Positions 9,270-21,540 of a DNA stretch of 64,000 nucleotides are shown in pieces (positions within the stretch are counted from its first letter, which is position 1; the number at the start of each line of letters is the position of its first letter). The notes below the pieces were generated by a model. The model had not been told where the DNA came from. It ran no database searches and was given only the letters and a program-made list of their open reading frames with translations. The DNA comes from Prescottella defluvii (lineage in GTDB: Bacteria; Actinomycetota; Actinomycetes; Mycobacteriales; Mycobacteriaceae). The stretch covers positions 1 to 64,000 of the forward strand of contig NZ_JPOC01000066.1 of the NCBI RefSeq assembly GCF_000738775.1. The letters are read 5' to 3'. The translations under genes and the position numbers were made by a program.

Positions 9270-10718
9270 GTGGACAGCTCCGCGTCCACCGCCCGTTCGG
9301 GCGGCATCGTCACAGTGCTGGCGGTCGCCGGCATCGTGGCGGCACTCATGCAAACCCTGGTGGTGCCGCTCATCGGCGACCTGCCCCGAATCTTCGACAC
9401 GTCCGCGTCCAATGCGTCGTGGGTCATCACCATCACGCTGCTCGTGGCAGCGGTCGCGACGCCCATCACCGGCCGGCTCGGCGACCTGCTCGGCAAGCGG
9501 AGGATGCTGCTGCTCTGCACGGTGCCGCTCGTTCTCGGCTCGGTGACGTGTGCGCTGGCGACCTCGCTCGCACCGATGGTCATCGGCCGCGGCCTGCAGG
9601 GCCTGGGCATGGGCATGGTGCCGCTCGGGATCAGTGCCCTCCGTGAGCTGGTGCCGCCGCAGAAGCTCGGGTCGTCGATCGCCCTGATGAGCGCGACGAT
9701 GGGCATCGGCGGTGCGCTCGGCCTGCCGATCGCCGCGGCCGTCATCGAGAACACCAGTTGGCGCGCGCTGTTCTGGGGCTGCGCGGTGCTCAGCGTCCTC
9801 ATCGGCGCGCTGATCTGGCGTCTCGTCCCGGCCACGCCCGCGATGGCCACCGGGGGATTCGACTTCGTCGGCGCCCTCGGTCTCGGCGTCGGGCTGGTGA
9901 GCCTGCTGCTCGCGGTGTCGAAGGGTGCCGTCTGGGGGTGGGGCAGTGCCTCGATCCTCGGCCTGTTCGCCGCCGCGGTGATCGTGCTCCTGGCCTGGGG
10001 GTGGTGGGAACTGCACACCAGCGATCCGCTGGTGAACCTGCGGGTGACCGCGGGTCGTCAGGTCCTGCTGACCAATGCGGCGTCCGTCGTCGTCGGCTTC
10101 TCCATGTACGCGCAGTCGCTGATCATCCCGCAGCTGCTGCAGCTGCCGGAATCGACGGGCTACGGCCTGGGGCAGTCGATGCTCGCGATGGGTCTGTGGA
10201 TGGCTCCCGGTGGCCTGGTGATGATGGCGGTCTCGCCGATCGGTGCCAAGCTGTCGGCGGTCCGTGGCCCCAAGGTCACCCTGTTCGTCGGCGCCCTGAT
10301 CATCGCCGTCGGCTACGGATCGTCGATGCTGCTCATGGGCTCGACGTGGGGTCTGTTGCTGGTGGTGTGCATCTGCAGTGTCGGTACCGGGTTTGCCTAC
10401 GGCACCATGCCGGCCCTGATCATGAGTGCGGTTCCACTGTCGGAGACGGGTTCCGCCAACAGCTTCAACACCCTCATGCGTTCGATCGGCACGTCGGTGG
10501 CCGCCGCGGTCGTGGGCGTCGTGCTGGCGCAGATGAGCGTCGACGTCGGCGGGCACACGATGCCCACCGAGGCCGGGTTCCGTACGGGTCTGCTGATCGG
10601 TTGCGGTGTCGCGCTGATCGCCGCGGCGATCGCGTCGGCGATCCCCGGCCGCAAGGCGGTTGCCTCGACCCGTCCGGTCGCCGCGGACGCCGAGGAGAAG
10701 GTTGCCTCCACCGCCTGA
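9270..10718 (+). CDS. MFS multidrug-type transporter (14-TMS DHA2-like)
   Basis: Proton-driven efflux pump of the inner membrane, 482 aa. Seen: about 14 hydrophobic segments, the DHA2 motif A-like loop GRLGDLLGKRRML between helices 2 and 3, and the motif C-like GIGGALGLPIAAAV in helix 5. GTG start at 9270 is chosen because a GGGAG site sits 5-9 bases before it. The longer in-frame upstream extension reads through the operator region and the marR gene on the other strand. The substrate is unknown, but the paired MarR gene suggests induction by a small lipophilic or phenolic compound. Confidence 0.9.
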   Translation: MDSSASTARSGGIVTVLAVAGIVAALMQTLVVPLIGDLPRIFDTSASNASWVITITLLVAAVATPITGRLGDLLGKRRMLLLCTVPLVLGSVTCALATSLAPMVIGRGLQGLGMGMVPLGISALRELVPPQKLGSSIALMSATMGIGGALGLPIAAAVIENTSWRALFWGCAVLSVLIGALIWRLVPATPAMATGGFDFVGALGLGVGLVSLLLAVSKGAVWGWGSASILGLFAAAVIVLLAWGWWELHTSDPLVNLRVTAGRQVLLTNAASVVVGFSMYAQSLIIPQLLQLPESTGYGLGQSMLAMGLWMAPGGLVMMAVSPIGAKLSAVRGPKVTLFVGALIIAVGYGSSMLLMGSTWGLLLVVCICSVGTGFAYGTMPALIMSAVPLSETGSANSFNTLMRSIGTSVAAAVVGVVLAQMSVDVGGHTMPTEAGFRTGLLIGCGVALIAAAIASAIPGRKAVASTRPVAADAEEKVASTA

Positions 10719-10810
10719 CCGGGGCGTTCGAAACGGGTGATCGGACACTCCGCGAAGAAGTTCCGATCCCTGTGAGACAAACGTTCAACAGATGCTAATG
10801 TTCGTCCTGC

Positions 10811-10843
10811 ACTGGCCGCAGCTGTCCACTCGCTGCGGCCAGT
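10811..10843. terminator. Terminator hairpin between convergent MFS and FAD-monooxygenase genes
   Basis: Twelve-base perfect stem ACTGGCCGCAGC / GCTGCGGCCAGT with a 9-base loop. There is no clear T tract. Confidence 0.7.
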
Positions 10844-10883
10844 AGCTATATCTGCACCCCGGATCGCCTTCCGATCCGATGTT

Positions 10884-11903
10884 TCACGCGAAACGTGAAC
10901 CGAGCCCGACGACGGTGTCCCGCAGCCCTGTCCAACGCTCGGCGGTGGCGACCCGTCCGACGACGCGCGAGGCCCGCACGAGGCGTCGGGTCGGTCTGCG
11001 CCGGGCTCGGTCGTAGCGGCGCAGGGCGTCGGCGACCGGGTGCTCGGTCAACAGGTCGCCCAGGGTCACCGCGTCGACCATCGCCTCGCACGCGCCGCGA
11101 CCCAGGTTCGGGGCCATCGAGTGCGCGGCGTCGCCGATCAGCGCGACGTTGCCGCGCACGTACGACGGCAGCGGCGGCGACTGGTAGAGGTCGTGGTGCA
11201 GTACGACTTCGGGATCGACTCGTTCGAGGATCTTCCGGATGTCCTGGTGCCAGTCACCGAACCGGGCCCGCAGGTACTCGAGCCCACCGGTCGAGTCGGC
11301 GGGGGACCGGACGGCCGCGAACCAGTTCACGAGTCCGCCCTCGCGGGGCGTGATGCCGAACAGCGCACCGGGCCCCCACGTCTCGGTGACCGAGGCCGTC
11401 TCGCCCGGAATCCATCCGCGCCAGGCCGTCATGCCCGTGTACTCGGATCGGTACCGGGAGCCGAACAGTACGTCGCGGGTGGCGCTGCGGGTGCCGTCGG
11501 CGGCGACGACCACGTCGAACCCGGCGAGTGTCGCCAGGTCGGGCGCCGCGGTCGAGAAGCGCACGACCTCGCCGGGCAGGCCGTCGAGCAACACGCCGAG
11601 CAGGGCGGGCCGGGAGATCAGGTAGGCGGTGCGGCGGTCGCTGTCCACGCGACCGATGACCGATCCGTCGGGTCGCAGGAACGCGGCACGCTGCTGTCGG
11701 GCACCGAGGTCCCGCACCCGGTCGCCCAGATCTACCGCGTCCAGAGCGGCCATCGCCTGCGGCCACATGCCGAGCGCCGTTCCGGTCGTGGGTGGTCCGG
11801 GTGATCGCTCGAAGACCGTGACGTCCCAGCCGCGCCGGGTCAGATGATTGGCGGCCGTGAGCCCACCGATGCCGCCGCCGAGGATCGCTGCCGTGCCAGC
11901 CAT
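10884..11903 (-). CDS. FAD-dependent monooxygenase (PHBH/UbiH-type)
   Basis: Class A flavoprotein aromatic hydroxylase family, 339 aa, cytoplasmic. Seen: N-terminal GxGxxG (AAILGGGIGGLTAANHL, residues 5-21), the middle D-G motif region (DVVVAADGTRSATRD) and the second FAD motif GDAAHSMAPNLGRGACEAM. The C-terminal helix is Arg-rich (YDRARRRPTRRLV). The ATG at 11901-11903 is used; the frame stays open upstream but that part is antisense to the beta-propeller gene. No partner pathway gene lies beside it, so the substrate is unknown. The length is short for a hydroxylase with its own thioredoxin-like domain and matches the salicylate/6-hydroxynicotinate hydroxylase size class. Confidence 0.88.
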   Translation of the reverse strand: MAGTAAILGGGIGGLTAANHLTRRGWDVTVFERSPGPPTTGTALGMWPQAMAALDAVDLGDRVRDLGARQQRAAFLRPDGSVIGRVDSDRRTAYLISRPALLGVLLDGLPGEVVRFSTAAPDLATLAGFDVVVAADGTRSATRDVLFGSRYRSEYTGMTAWRGWIPGETASVTETWGPGALFGITPREGGLVNWFAAVRSPADSTGGLEYLRARFGDWHQDIRKILERVDPEVVLHHDLYQSPPLPSYVRGNVALIGDAAHSMAPNLGRGACEAMVDAVTLGDLLTEHPVADALRRYDRARRRPTRRLVRASRVVGRVATAERWTGLRDTVVGLGSRFA

Positions 11904-12086
11904 GTGGGGACCGTACCGGAGGTCCGGCGGCGGGTCCGGGCACCGTTTGTGTGACGACTCCCACCCGGGGCGTTTACAGGCCCGCCTGCGCGGCGTCCAA
12001 TGGAGAGGAACGAAGATGCGCCGCCGTGACGGTGTGGGAGCGCTGTCCGACTTCGGCGATGTGCCCTCTCGGAGAAGGGAAAGCGC

Positions 12087-13052
12087 ATGATCGCGATGTC
12101 CAGGACCGCCGTACTGGTCACCGTGTCCGTGGTGGGATTCGTCCTGTTCGCGCCGATTGTCCACGCGGACAACGTGACCGGAACGATCACGGTCGGTGGA
12201 GGTCCGACGGAGGTGGCGATCGCCCCCGACGGTTCCCGCGCGTACGTCACCAACTACTTCGACGGCACTGTCTCGGTGATCGACACAGCTACCGAGACCG
12301 TCGCCGCGATCGTGTCGGTCGGCGGCTTTCCGACCGACGTCGCGGTCGGCCCCGACGGTTCCCGCGCCTACGTCACCAACTCCGACGACGGCACCGTGTC
12401 GGTGATCGACACCGGCACCGGCACGGTCACCGCGACGGTCCCCGTCGGTGCGAGCCCCGAGGGGGTGGCGATCACGCCCGACGGTTCCCGCGCATTCGTC
12501 ACGAACTACGACGGCGGCACGGTGTCGGTGATCGACACCGCCGCGAACGCGGTCGTGGTCACGGTCCCCGTCGGCCGGCTGCCGTCCGAGGTCGCCGTCA
12601 CCCCGGACGGCACCCGCGCCTACGTTGCCAACCAGGGCAGCGACGACGTGTCGGTGATCGGGGTCCCGGTGAACGCCGTCGTCGGGTCCGTCGCGGTCGG
12701 CGACGGGCCGTTCGGGGTGGCGATCACGCCGGACGGTGTCCGCGCCTACGTCACCGCCTGGGACAGCGATGTGGTGTCGGTGATCGACCTGCCGCTGGGC
12801 GCCGTCGTCGGGTCCGTCGCGGTCGGCGACAGTCCGTTCGGGACGGCAGTCACGCCGGACGGCACCCGCGCGTACGTCACCAACTACGCCAGCGACACGG
12901 TGTCGGTGATCGGTACCGCCGCGAACGCCGTCGTCGGGACCGTCACGGTCGGCGACAGTCCGTCCGCGGTCGCGATCACCCCGGACGGCACCCGCGCGTA
13001 CGTGACGAACTACGACGGCGACTCGGTGTCGGTGGTCGCGATCGAGTCGTGA
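12087..13052 (+). CDS. Secreted YVTN seven-bladed beta-propeller protein
   Basis: Seen: 321 aa with an N-terminal signal peptide (about 1-27, cleavage after VHA) and seven consecutive repeats of about 42 residues. Each carries a VG..P..VA..PDG.RAYVTN....TVSVID pattern, the YncE/YVTN propeller signature, so a complete seven-blade ring is encoded and little else. A GGAGAAGGGAAA purine run precedes the ATG. Function is unknown. Relatives act as surface or periplasmic binding proteins. The repeats are also visible at DNA level, making the gene prone to recombination between blades. It stands alone between a divergent monooxygenase and gltB. Confidence 0.9.
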   Translation: MIAMSRTAVLVTVSVVGFVLFAPIVHADNVTGTITVGGGPTEVAIAPDGSRAYVTNYFDGTVSVIDTATETVAAIVSVGGFPTDVAVGPDGSRAYVTNSDDGTVSVIDTGTGTVTATVPVGASPEGVAITPDGSRAFVTNYDGGTVSVIDTAANAVVVTVPVGRLPSEVAVTPDGTRAYVANQGSDDVSVIGVPVNAVVGSVAVGDGPFGVAITPDGVRAYVTAWDSDVVSVIDLPLGAVVGSVAVGDSPFGTAVTPDGTRAYVTNYASDTVSVIGTAANAVVGTVTVGDSPSAVAITPDGTRAYVTNYDGDSVSVVAIES

Positions 13053-13441
13053 CACCACGGCGACACACCGCCCGACGATCGTGTCGATGCTGCAATCCGT
13101 CCGCCCGTCGGGTGCGAAACATTCGCCCTAGGCTGTGACGTGCACTTCATTTCCCCAGCAACAGGGAGGAAAACCACAGGTCACAACGTGGAGAGGGGAA
13201 CCTTGGTTGCGTTTATCCCGGGGGCGTGAATTAACCTTTTCTCAACACGGTGGACTCATGACCGTCTGAATCGCCCTCGAGCAACGTCGCCGGGGGTGGA
13301 CGTCAGTCCCGTGCTCAGGCTCAATGGCGAGCCATTCTCGGTCGGTGCCGAACACAGTGTCGTGTCGGTACGTGCTCTGCAGTTGTATGGCCATCAGCGC
13401 TGCTGGTCGTCGGTGCATTTACGCATACGAAGGCAGTAGAT
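13053..13441 (+). other. 389-base gene-free leader upstream of gltB
   Basis: No credible gene on either strand. It has an AT-rich patch around 13228-13250 (GAATTAACCTTTTCTCAAC) within otherwise GC-rich DNA, a plausible promoter or nitrogen-regulator site for gltBD. I cannot identify a known riboswitch or a confident -35/-10 pair. Confidence 0.5.
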
Positions 13442-16400
13442 ATGAATCATCTTCCCGGGCCTCAGGGGCTCTACCACCCGGCACACGAGCACGACGCGTG
13501 CGGCGTCGCATTCGTCGTCGACATGCACGGTCGTCGCAGCCGGGACATCGTCGAGAAGGCGATCACCGCACTCGTCAACCTCGAGCACCGTGGTGCCGCG
13601 GGGTCCGAGCCCAACACCGGTGACGGCGCCGGCATCCTGCTCCAGGTTCCGGACCGGTTCCTGCGCGCCGTCGTCGATTTCGAGTTGCCCGCCGCGGGCG
13701 CGTACGCCACGGGCATCGCGTTCCTGCCGCAGGGCGACGCCGCCGCCGACGAGGCGGCCGCGGGCGTCGAGAAGATCGTCGCCGAGGAGGGCCTGACGGT
13801 TCTCGGCTGGCGCGCGGTCCCCACCGACGACTCGTCGCTCGGCTCGCTGGCCCGCGCCGCGATGCCGACGTTCCGTCAGGTGTTTATCGGGTCGGCCGGT
13901 TCCGCCGCCGACACGGTCACCGACATGGACCTCGAGCGCCGCGCGTACGTCATCCGCAAGCGTGTCGAGCACGAGCTCGGCGACGGCGGTGCCGGCGAGG
14001 ACGGCCCGGGCCGCGAGTCGGTGTACTTCCCGAGCCTGTCGGGCCAGACGTTCGTCTACAAGGGCATGCTGACCACCCCGCAGCTGAAGGGTTTCTACCT
14101 GGACCTGCAGGACGACCGTGTCGAGAGCTCGCTGGGCCTGGTGCACTCGCGCTTCTCCACCAACACGTTCCCGTCGTGGCCGCTGGCGCACCCGTTCCGT
14201 CGCGTCGCGCACAACGGTGAGATCAACACCGTCAGTGGCAACGAGAACTGGATGCGGGCCCGTGAGGCGCTCATCGAGTCCGACGTCTTCGGGGAGGGTG
14301 CGCTCGACAAGATCTTCCCGATCTGCACCCCCGGCGCCTCGGACACCGCCCGCTTCGACGAGGTGCTCGAGCTGCTGCATCTCGGTGGCCGCAGCCTGCC
14401 GCACGCCGTGCTGATGATGATCCCGGAGGCCTGGGAGCGTCACGAGAGCATGGATCCGGCGCGCAAGGCGTTCTACCAGTACCACTCGGCGCTCATGGAG
14501 CCGTGGGACGGACCGGCGTCGGTGTGCTTCACCGACGGCACCGTCGTCGGCGCCGTGCTCGACCGCAACGGCCTGCGTCCGTCGCGTGTGTGGGTCACCG
14601 AGGACGGCCTGGTCGTCATGGCGTCCGAGGTCGGCGTCCTCGACATCGCCCCGGAGAAGATCGTGCGCCGCATGCGCCTGCAGCCGGGCCGCATGTTCCT
14701 GGTCGACACCGCGCAGGGCCGCATCATCTCGGACGACGAGATCAAGTCGGAGCTCGCCGCGGAGCACCCGTACCAGCAGTGGATCGACGAGGGCCTCGTC
14801 CAGATCGACGACCTGCCGGAGAGCAAGTACACGTACATGACCCACGATCGGGTCGTGCTGCGCCAGCAGATCTTCGGGTACACCAACGAAGAGGTGAACC
14901 TCCTCGTCAAGCCGATGGCCATCACCGGTGGCGAGGCGTTGGGCTCGATGGGCACCGACACCCCGATCGCGGTGCTGTCGGCCCGCCCGCGGATGCTGTT
15001 CGACTACTTCCAGCAGCTGTTCGCGCAGGTTACCAACCCGCCGCTCGACGCGATCCGCGAGGAGATCGTCACCAGCCTCGGTGGCACCATCGGCCCGGAG
15101 GCCGACCTGCTCAGCCCGTCGGCCGTGTCGTGCCGCCAGATCGCGCTGCCGTCGCCGATCCTGCACAACGACGACCTGTCCAAGCTGATCCACATCAACG
15201 ACAACGCCGAGTTCCCGCACTTTCGCAGCGTCGTCGTCCGCGGCGTGTACCCGGTCGCCCTCGGCGGCGAGGGTCTGCGCAAGGCCCTGGACACGGTGCG
15301 CGACAAGGTTTCCGAGGCTATCGCCGGCGGCGCCCGCATCATCGTGCTGTCGGACCGGGAGTCCAACGAGAAGTACGCACCGATCCCGTCGCTGCTGCTC
15401 ACCTCCGCGGTGCACCAGCACCTGGTGCGCGAGAAGACGCGTACCAAGGTCGGTCTCGTCGTCGAATCCGGTGACGCCCGCGAGGTCCACCACATGGCGG
15501 CGTTGCTCGGCTGCGGTGCCGCGGCGGTCAACCCGTACATGGCGTTCGAGACCATCGACGAGCTGCTGCAGAGCGATCAACTGCAGGGCCTGAGCCTCGA
15601 CAAGGCGATCGCGAACTACATCAAGGCCGCCGGCAAGGGCGTGCTGAAGGTGATGTCGAAGATGGGCATCTCGACGCTCGCGTCGTACACCGGTGCCCAG
15701 CTGTTCCAGGTGATCGGCCTGTCGCAGGAACTCGTCGACGAGTACTTCACGGGCCTGCACTCCAACCTGGGCGGTATCGGCCTGGACGAGATCGCATCTG
15801 ATGTCGCTGTGCGCCATGCCAATGCATACCTGGATCGTCCCGAGCTGCGGGCGCACCGCGAGCTCGAGGTGGGCGGCGAGTACCAGTGGCGTCGTGAGGG
15901 CGAGTACCACCTGTTCAACCCGGACACGGTGTTCAAGCTCCAGCACGCCACCAAGACGGGCCAGTACGACGTCTTCAAGGAGTACACCAAGCTGGTCGAC
16001 GACCAGTCGGAGCGCCTGGCGTCGCTGCGCGGTCTGTTCAAGTTCAAGACCGATGTGCGCGAGCCGATCTCGATCTCCGAAGTGGAACCCGTCAGCGAGA
16101 TTGTCAAGCGCTTCTCGACGGGTGCGATGAGCTACGGCTCGATCTCCGCCGAGGCGCACGAGACGCTCGCGATCGCGATGAACCGTCTCGGTGGCCGTTC
16201 GAATTCCGGTGAGGGCGGAGAGCATCCGTCGCGTTTCACGCCGGACGAGAACGGTGACTGGCGTCGGTCGGCGATCAAGCAGGTCGCGTCGGGTCGCTTC
16301 GGTGTCACGTCGCACTACCTGAGCAACTGCACCGACATCCAGATCAAGATGGCGCAGGGCGCCAAGCCCGGTGAGGGTGGCCAGCTGCCGCCGCACAAGG

Positions 16401-18029
16401 TGTACCCGTGGGTCGCCGAGGTGCGTGGCTCCACCCCCGGTGTCGGCCTCATCTCGCCGCCGCCGCACCACGACATCTACTCGATCGAGGATCTGGCGCA
16501 GCTGATCCACGACCTGAAGAACGCCAATCCCGCGGCCCGTATTCATGTCAAGCTGGTCTCGGAGATCGGTGTCGGCACCGTCGCCGCGGGTGTCTCGAAG
16601 GCGCACGCCGACGTCGTCCTGATCTCGGGCCACGACGGTGGCACGGGTGCGTCGCCGCTGACCTCGCTCAAGCACGCGGGTGCTCCGTGGGAGCTCGGCC
16701 TGGCCGAGACCCAGCAGACGCTGCTGCTCAACGGTCTGCGCGACCGCATCGTGGTCCAGGTCGACGGTCAGATGAAGACCGGCCGCGACGTCGTGATTGC
16801 GACGCTGCTCGGCGGCGAGGAGTTCGGTTTCGCGACCGCTCCGCTGGTCGTCTCGGGCTGCATCATGATGCGCGTGTGCCACCTCGACACCTGCCCGGTG
16901 GGCGTCGCGACGCAGAACCCGGTGCTGCGCAAGCGTTTCGCGGGCCAGCCCGAGTTCGTCGAGAACTTCTTCATGTTCATCGCCGAGGAGGTGCGTGAGC
17001 TGCTCGCCGAGCTGGGCTTCCGCACCCTGCAGGAAGCGGTCGGCCAGGTCGACGTCCTCGACACCACCGCGGCGCTCGAGCACTGGAAGGCGTCCAAGCT
17101 GGACCTGTCGCCGATCCTGCACAAGGTCGAGTCCGCGTTCGCGGACCAGGACCTGTACTGCTCCGGCACACAGGAGCACGGCCTGGAGAAGGCGCTCGAC
17201 CAGCAGCTCATCGAGCAGGCGCGTCCGGCCCTCGACAAGGGTGAGGCCGTCGCGTTCGCGTCGGAGATCACCAACGTCAACCGCACGGTCGGCACCATGC
17301 TCGGCCACGAGGTGACGAAGGCCTACGGCGCGGAAGGTCTGTCGGACAACACGATCGACATCACCTTCACGGGTTCGGCCGGCAACAGCTTCGGCGCGTT
17401 CGTGCCCAAGGGCATGACGCTGCGGCTGCACGGCGACGCCAACGACTTCGTCGGCAAGGGCCTGTCCGGTGGACGCATCGTTGTCCGCCCGCCGCTGAAG
17501 ACGGCCGAGGGCTTCGTGCCCGAGGACAACATCATCGGCGGCAACGTGATCCTGTTCGGCGCCACCACAGGTGAGGTTCTCATCCGCGGTATCGCCGGCG
17601 AGCGTTTCGCGGTCCGCAACTCCGGCGCCACCGCTGTCGTCGAGGGTGTGGGCGATCATGCCTGCGAGTACATGACCGGCGGCAAGGTGGTCATCCTCGG
17701 CAAGACCGGACGCAACTTCGGCGCCGGCATGTCCGGCGGTGTCGCGTACATCTTCAACCCGGACCGTGATTTCGGGACCAACCTCAACACCGAGTTGGTC
17801 GATCTCGAGGACCTCAGCGTCGAGGATTTCGAGTGGTTGCACGGCGCCATCGAGCGCCACCGTGACGAGACCGGATCCGAGGTTGCGGCTCGGATCCTCG
17901 CCGACTGGTCGCACCAGAAGGCACATTTCGCGAAGGTCATGCCGCGCGACTACAAGAAGGTCCTCGTCGCTATCGAGACCGCGAAGAAGAACGGAACGAA
18001 CGTGGACGACGCAATCATGGAGGCAGCTC

Positions 18030-18037
<8 letters not shown>
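13442..18037 (+). CDS. gltB: Glutamate synthase (NADPH) large subunit
   Basis: Converts glutamine plus 2-oxoglutarate to two glutamates, with gltD supplying electrons from NADPH. Seen: 1531 aa, normal for bacterial GltB. Order is the N-terminal class II glutamine amidotransferase (EHDACGVAF, with Cys20 as the nucleophile exposed after propeptide removal), central domain, FMN/2-oxoglutarate-binding synthase domain ([10 protein letters not shown]..., [20 protein letters not shown]), the [3Fe-4S] motif [12 protein letters not shown] (about 1140-1151), and the C-terminal GXGXG beta-helix ([11 protein letters not shown]... GGRIVVRPP). The ATG has only a weak purine-rich site upstream. Its last codons overlap the gltD start by 8 bases. 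Confidence 0.98.
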
Positions 18038-19493
<1,456 letters not shown>

Positions 19494-19498
19494 GCGAT

Positions 19499-19585
19499 CC
19501 GGCGGGGACCAACGTCGCTCCCCGCCGGTCGCACCCTCGAACTCGGAGGCCCCGTTCCACGCATCGCCTCGCGTGGAACGGGGCC
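19499..19585 (+). terminator. Tandem terminator hairpins after gltBD
   Basis: Two perfect hairpins follow the stop: a 10-base stem at 19499-19528 (CCGGCGGGGA / TCCCCGCCGG) and a 15-base stem at 19548-19585 (GGCCCCGTTCCACGC with its complement, 8-base loop) followed by TTCGT. Confidence 0.85.
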
Positions 19586-19724
19586 TTCGTCCGGTTTATG
19601 GACGGCGTTCTGGACGCTTGACCAGAAAACACTTACGCAACGATCCTGCAACGGATAGGGTCTCGCCCTGTGTGATGTACAACACAGCACCGCCGGCGGG
19701 GGGCGGCCGACCCGAGGAGGATTC

Positions 19725-21518
19725 GTGTTTTCGTCAACCCTTCGTAGAATCGCGACACCGGTGCTTGCCGCCGGCGCCGCGATGGCGGTGATGCTCGGCG
19801 CCGGTGCCGGCGTCGCTGCGGCTGCAGACCCACCGCCCGCTTCGGCCAGCGGATCGGCGGACAATCTCCGGTGGAGCCTGGGCCTGACCGCAGTGAACGG
19901 CACTGCGGTCGATCCCAGCCAGGCGGGCGTCAACGTCGTCCGGCCCGGCGACACCGTGACCTACACCTCCAAGATCTGGAAGACCGCAGGTATCGGTCGA
20001 TACATCACCGGTATGAGACAGGTCCAACCTGCCGGTTTCGAGTATCTCTCGCACACGGTCAGCAAGCAGTCGACTGTCACCTCGGCCCCCGGAGGGGTCA
20101 CGGCGTACTGCAGCGGGGGCGGCTGCAACTCGGTTCCGATTCTCGGCAACAAGGGCTACCTCGACAACGTCGATTTCGCCGTCACCTACAAGATCCCCGC
20201 GAACCAGGCCCCGGGCGACTACAACGCCGGCTTCGTGTTCGACGTCTACGCGTTCGGCTCGCAGTCGGGTGCCAACCCGGCCGGTGCGTGGGTTCGCGTC
20301 GAGGACCCGCGCGAGGTCACGTCGATGACGTTGACGGCGCCCGCCTCGATCGGCAAGGGCAGCCCGGCGAACCTCACCGCCACCGTCTCACCGTCCACCG
20401 CTACGGGCACGGTGCAGTTCTTCGACGGTGCGAATCCGATCGGTGACCCGGTCACGGTCAGCGGTGGCACGGCCACGCTGTCGCACGCTTTCGACACGAT
20501 GGGTACGTCCTCCGTCTCCGCCAAGTACACCGCGACCGGCCTGTTCCACGACTCCGAGGCCGAGGCACAGCAGGTCGAGGTCGGCCCGGTGGTGACCAGC
20601 ACCGCCGTGACCGTTCCGGCCACGGCCGAGGCCGGTTCGACGGTGCAGCTCCAGGCCACCGTCACCCCGGCGGACGCCCAGGGCACCGTGCAGTTCGCGG
20701 TCGACGGCACCGATGTCGGCAACCCGGTCCAGGTCAGCGGTGGCACGGCCACGCTGAACCATCGCTTCGACGATCCGGGCAACTTCGCGGTGACGGCCAA
20801 CTTCGCCGGCGGCTTCGGCGTCGCCGACTCGGCCGCCACGGCCCAGCAGATCGACGTCTCCTACGGCGATTGGCAGACCACCACCGTGGTCGTCGAACCG
20901 GTGACCGCGGAGGCCGGTAGCCCGACCAACCTGATGGCCACCGTCCGCCCGATCCCGACCGGCGGCACCGTCACGTTCTCCGTCGACGGCACCGAGGTCG
21001 GCACGGCCGACGTGGCCACCGCCGACGGCGTCGCGGTCCTCGAGCACACCTTCGACACCGCCGGCACCTACCAGGTGGTCGCGGAGTTCGCCGGCACCGA
21101 GGGCTTCTCCGCATCCACCTCGGCCCCGTTCACGGCCACGGTCGTTCCGGCCGCACCCGTGCTCACTGCGGTCGACGCACAGCTGACCGTCCAGGGCCTG
21201 TCCGTGGTCGGTCAGACCGTCACGCTCACCGTGGACGTCGACCCCGCCGATGCGCAGGGCACCGTCCAGTTCTACAAGGGCACCGAGGCCATCGGCGCTC
21301 CGGTCGCCGTCGTGGACGGCAAGGCGACCATCACCACCACGCTCGACTCCGAGGGCACCCAGTTGCTCAGCGCGAAGTTCCTCGGCGGTGAAGGCTTCCG
21401 GGACACCGTCTCGAATCCTGTGGTGCTGAACGTCTCTGCCGCGCCGGAGACCACGGACCCGAGCGCTGGAAGCTTGGGCTCGCTGACCGGGCTGTTCTCC
21501 GGATCGCTGGGGGGCTGA
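19725..21518 (+). CDS. Secreted protein with four Ig-like (Big_3-type) repeats
   Basis: Probable cell-envelope or surface protein, 597 aa. Seen: signal peptide (1-33, AGVAAAA cleavage region), a unique N-terminal domain of about 160 residues with two Cys (YCSGGGCNS), then four Ig-like repeats of about 90 residues, each with a GTVQF.DG strand. The tail is SLGSLTGLFSGSLGG at the C terminus, closely echoed by the next gene. GTG start with a GAGGAGG site 4 bases upstream. The downstream paralogue begins 22 bases after the stop, so the two are one operon. There is no sortase motif or C-terminal membrane helix, so retention on the cell, if any, must use another mechanism. Function is unknown; Ig-repeat proteins often mediate adhesion. 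Confidence 0.85.
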   Translation: MFSSTLRRIATPVLAAGAAMAVMLGAGAGVAAAADPPPASASGSADNLRWSLGLTAVNGTAVDPSQAGVNVVRPGDTVTYTSKIWKTAGIGRYITGMRQVQPAGFEYLSHTVSKQSTVTSAPGGVTAYCSGGGCNSVPILGNKGYLDNVDFAVTYKIPANQAPGDYNAGFVFDVYAFGSQSGANPAGAWVRVEDPREVTSMTLTAPASIGKGSPANLTATVSPSTATGTVQFFDGANPIGDPVTVSGGTATLSHAFDTMGTSSVSAKYTATGLFHDSEAEAQQVEVGPVVTSTAVTVPATAEAGSTVQLQATVTPADAQGTVQFAVDGTDVGNPVQVSGGTATLNHRFDDPGNFAVTANFAGGFGVADSAATAQQIDVSYGDWQTTTVVVEPVTAEAGSPTNLMATVRPIPTGGTVTFSVDGTEVGTADVATADGVAVLEHTFDTAGTYQVVAEFAGTEGFSASTSAPFTATVVPAAPVLTAVDAQLTVQGLSVVGQTVTLTVDVDPADAQGTVQFYKGTEAIGAPVAVVDGKATITTTLDSEGTQLLSAKFLGGEGFRDTVSNPVVLNVSAAPETTDPSAGSLGSLTGLFSGSLGG

Positions 21519-21540
21519 CGACATGAGTGCAGGAGGATCG

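Noticed and set aside
11904-13058. Long in-frame N-terminal extension of the FAD monooxygenase
   Set aside because: The extension is antisense to the beta-propeller repeats, and the Rossmann motif expected at the N terminus begins just after the ATG at 11903.
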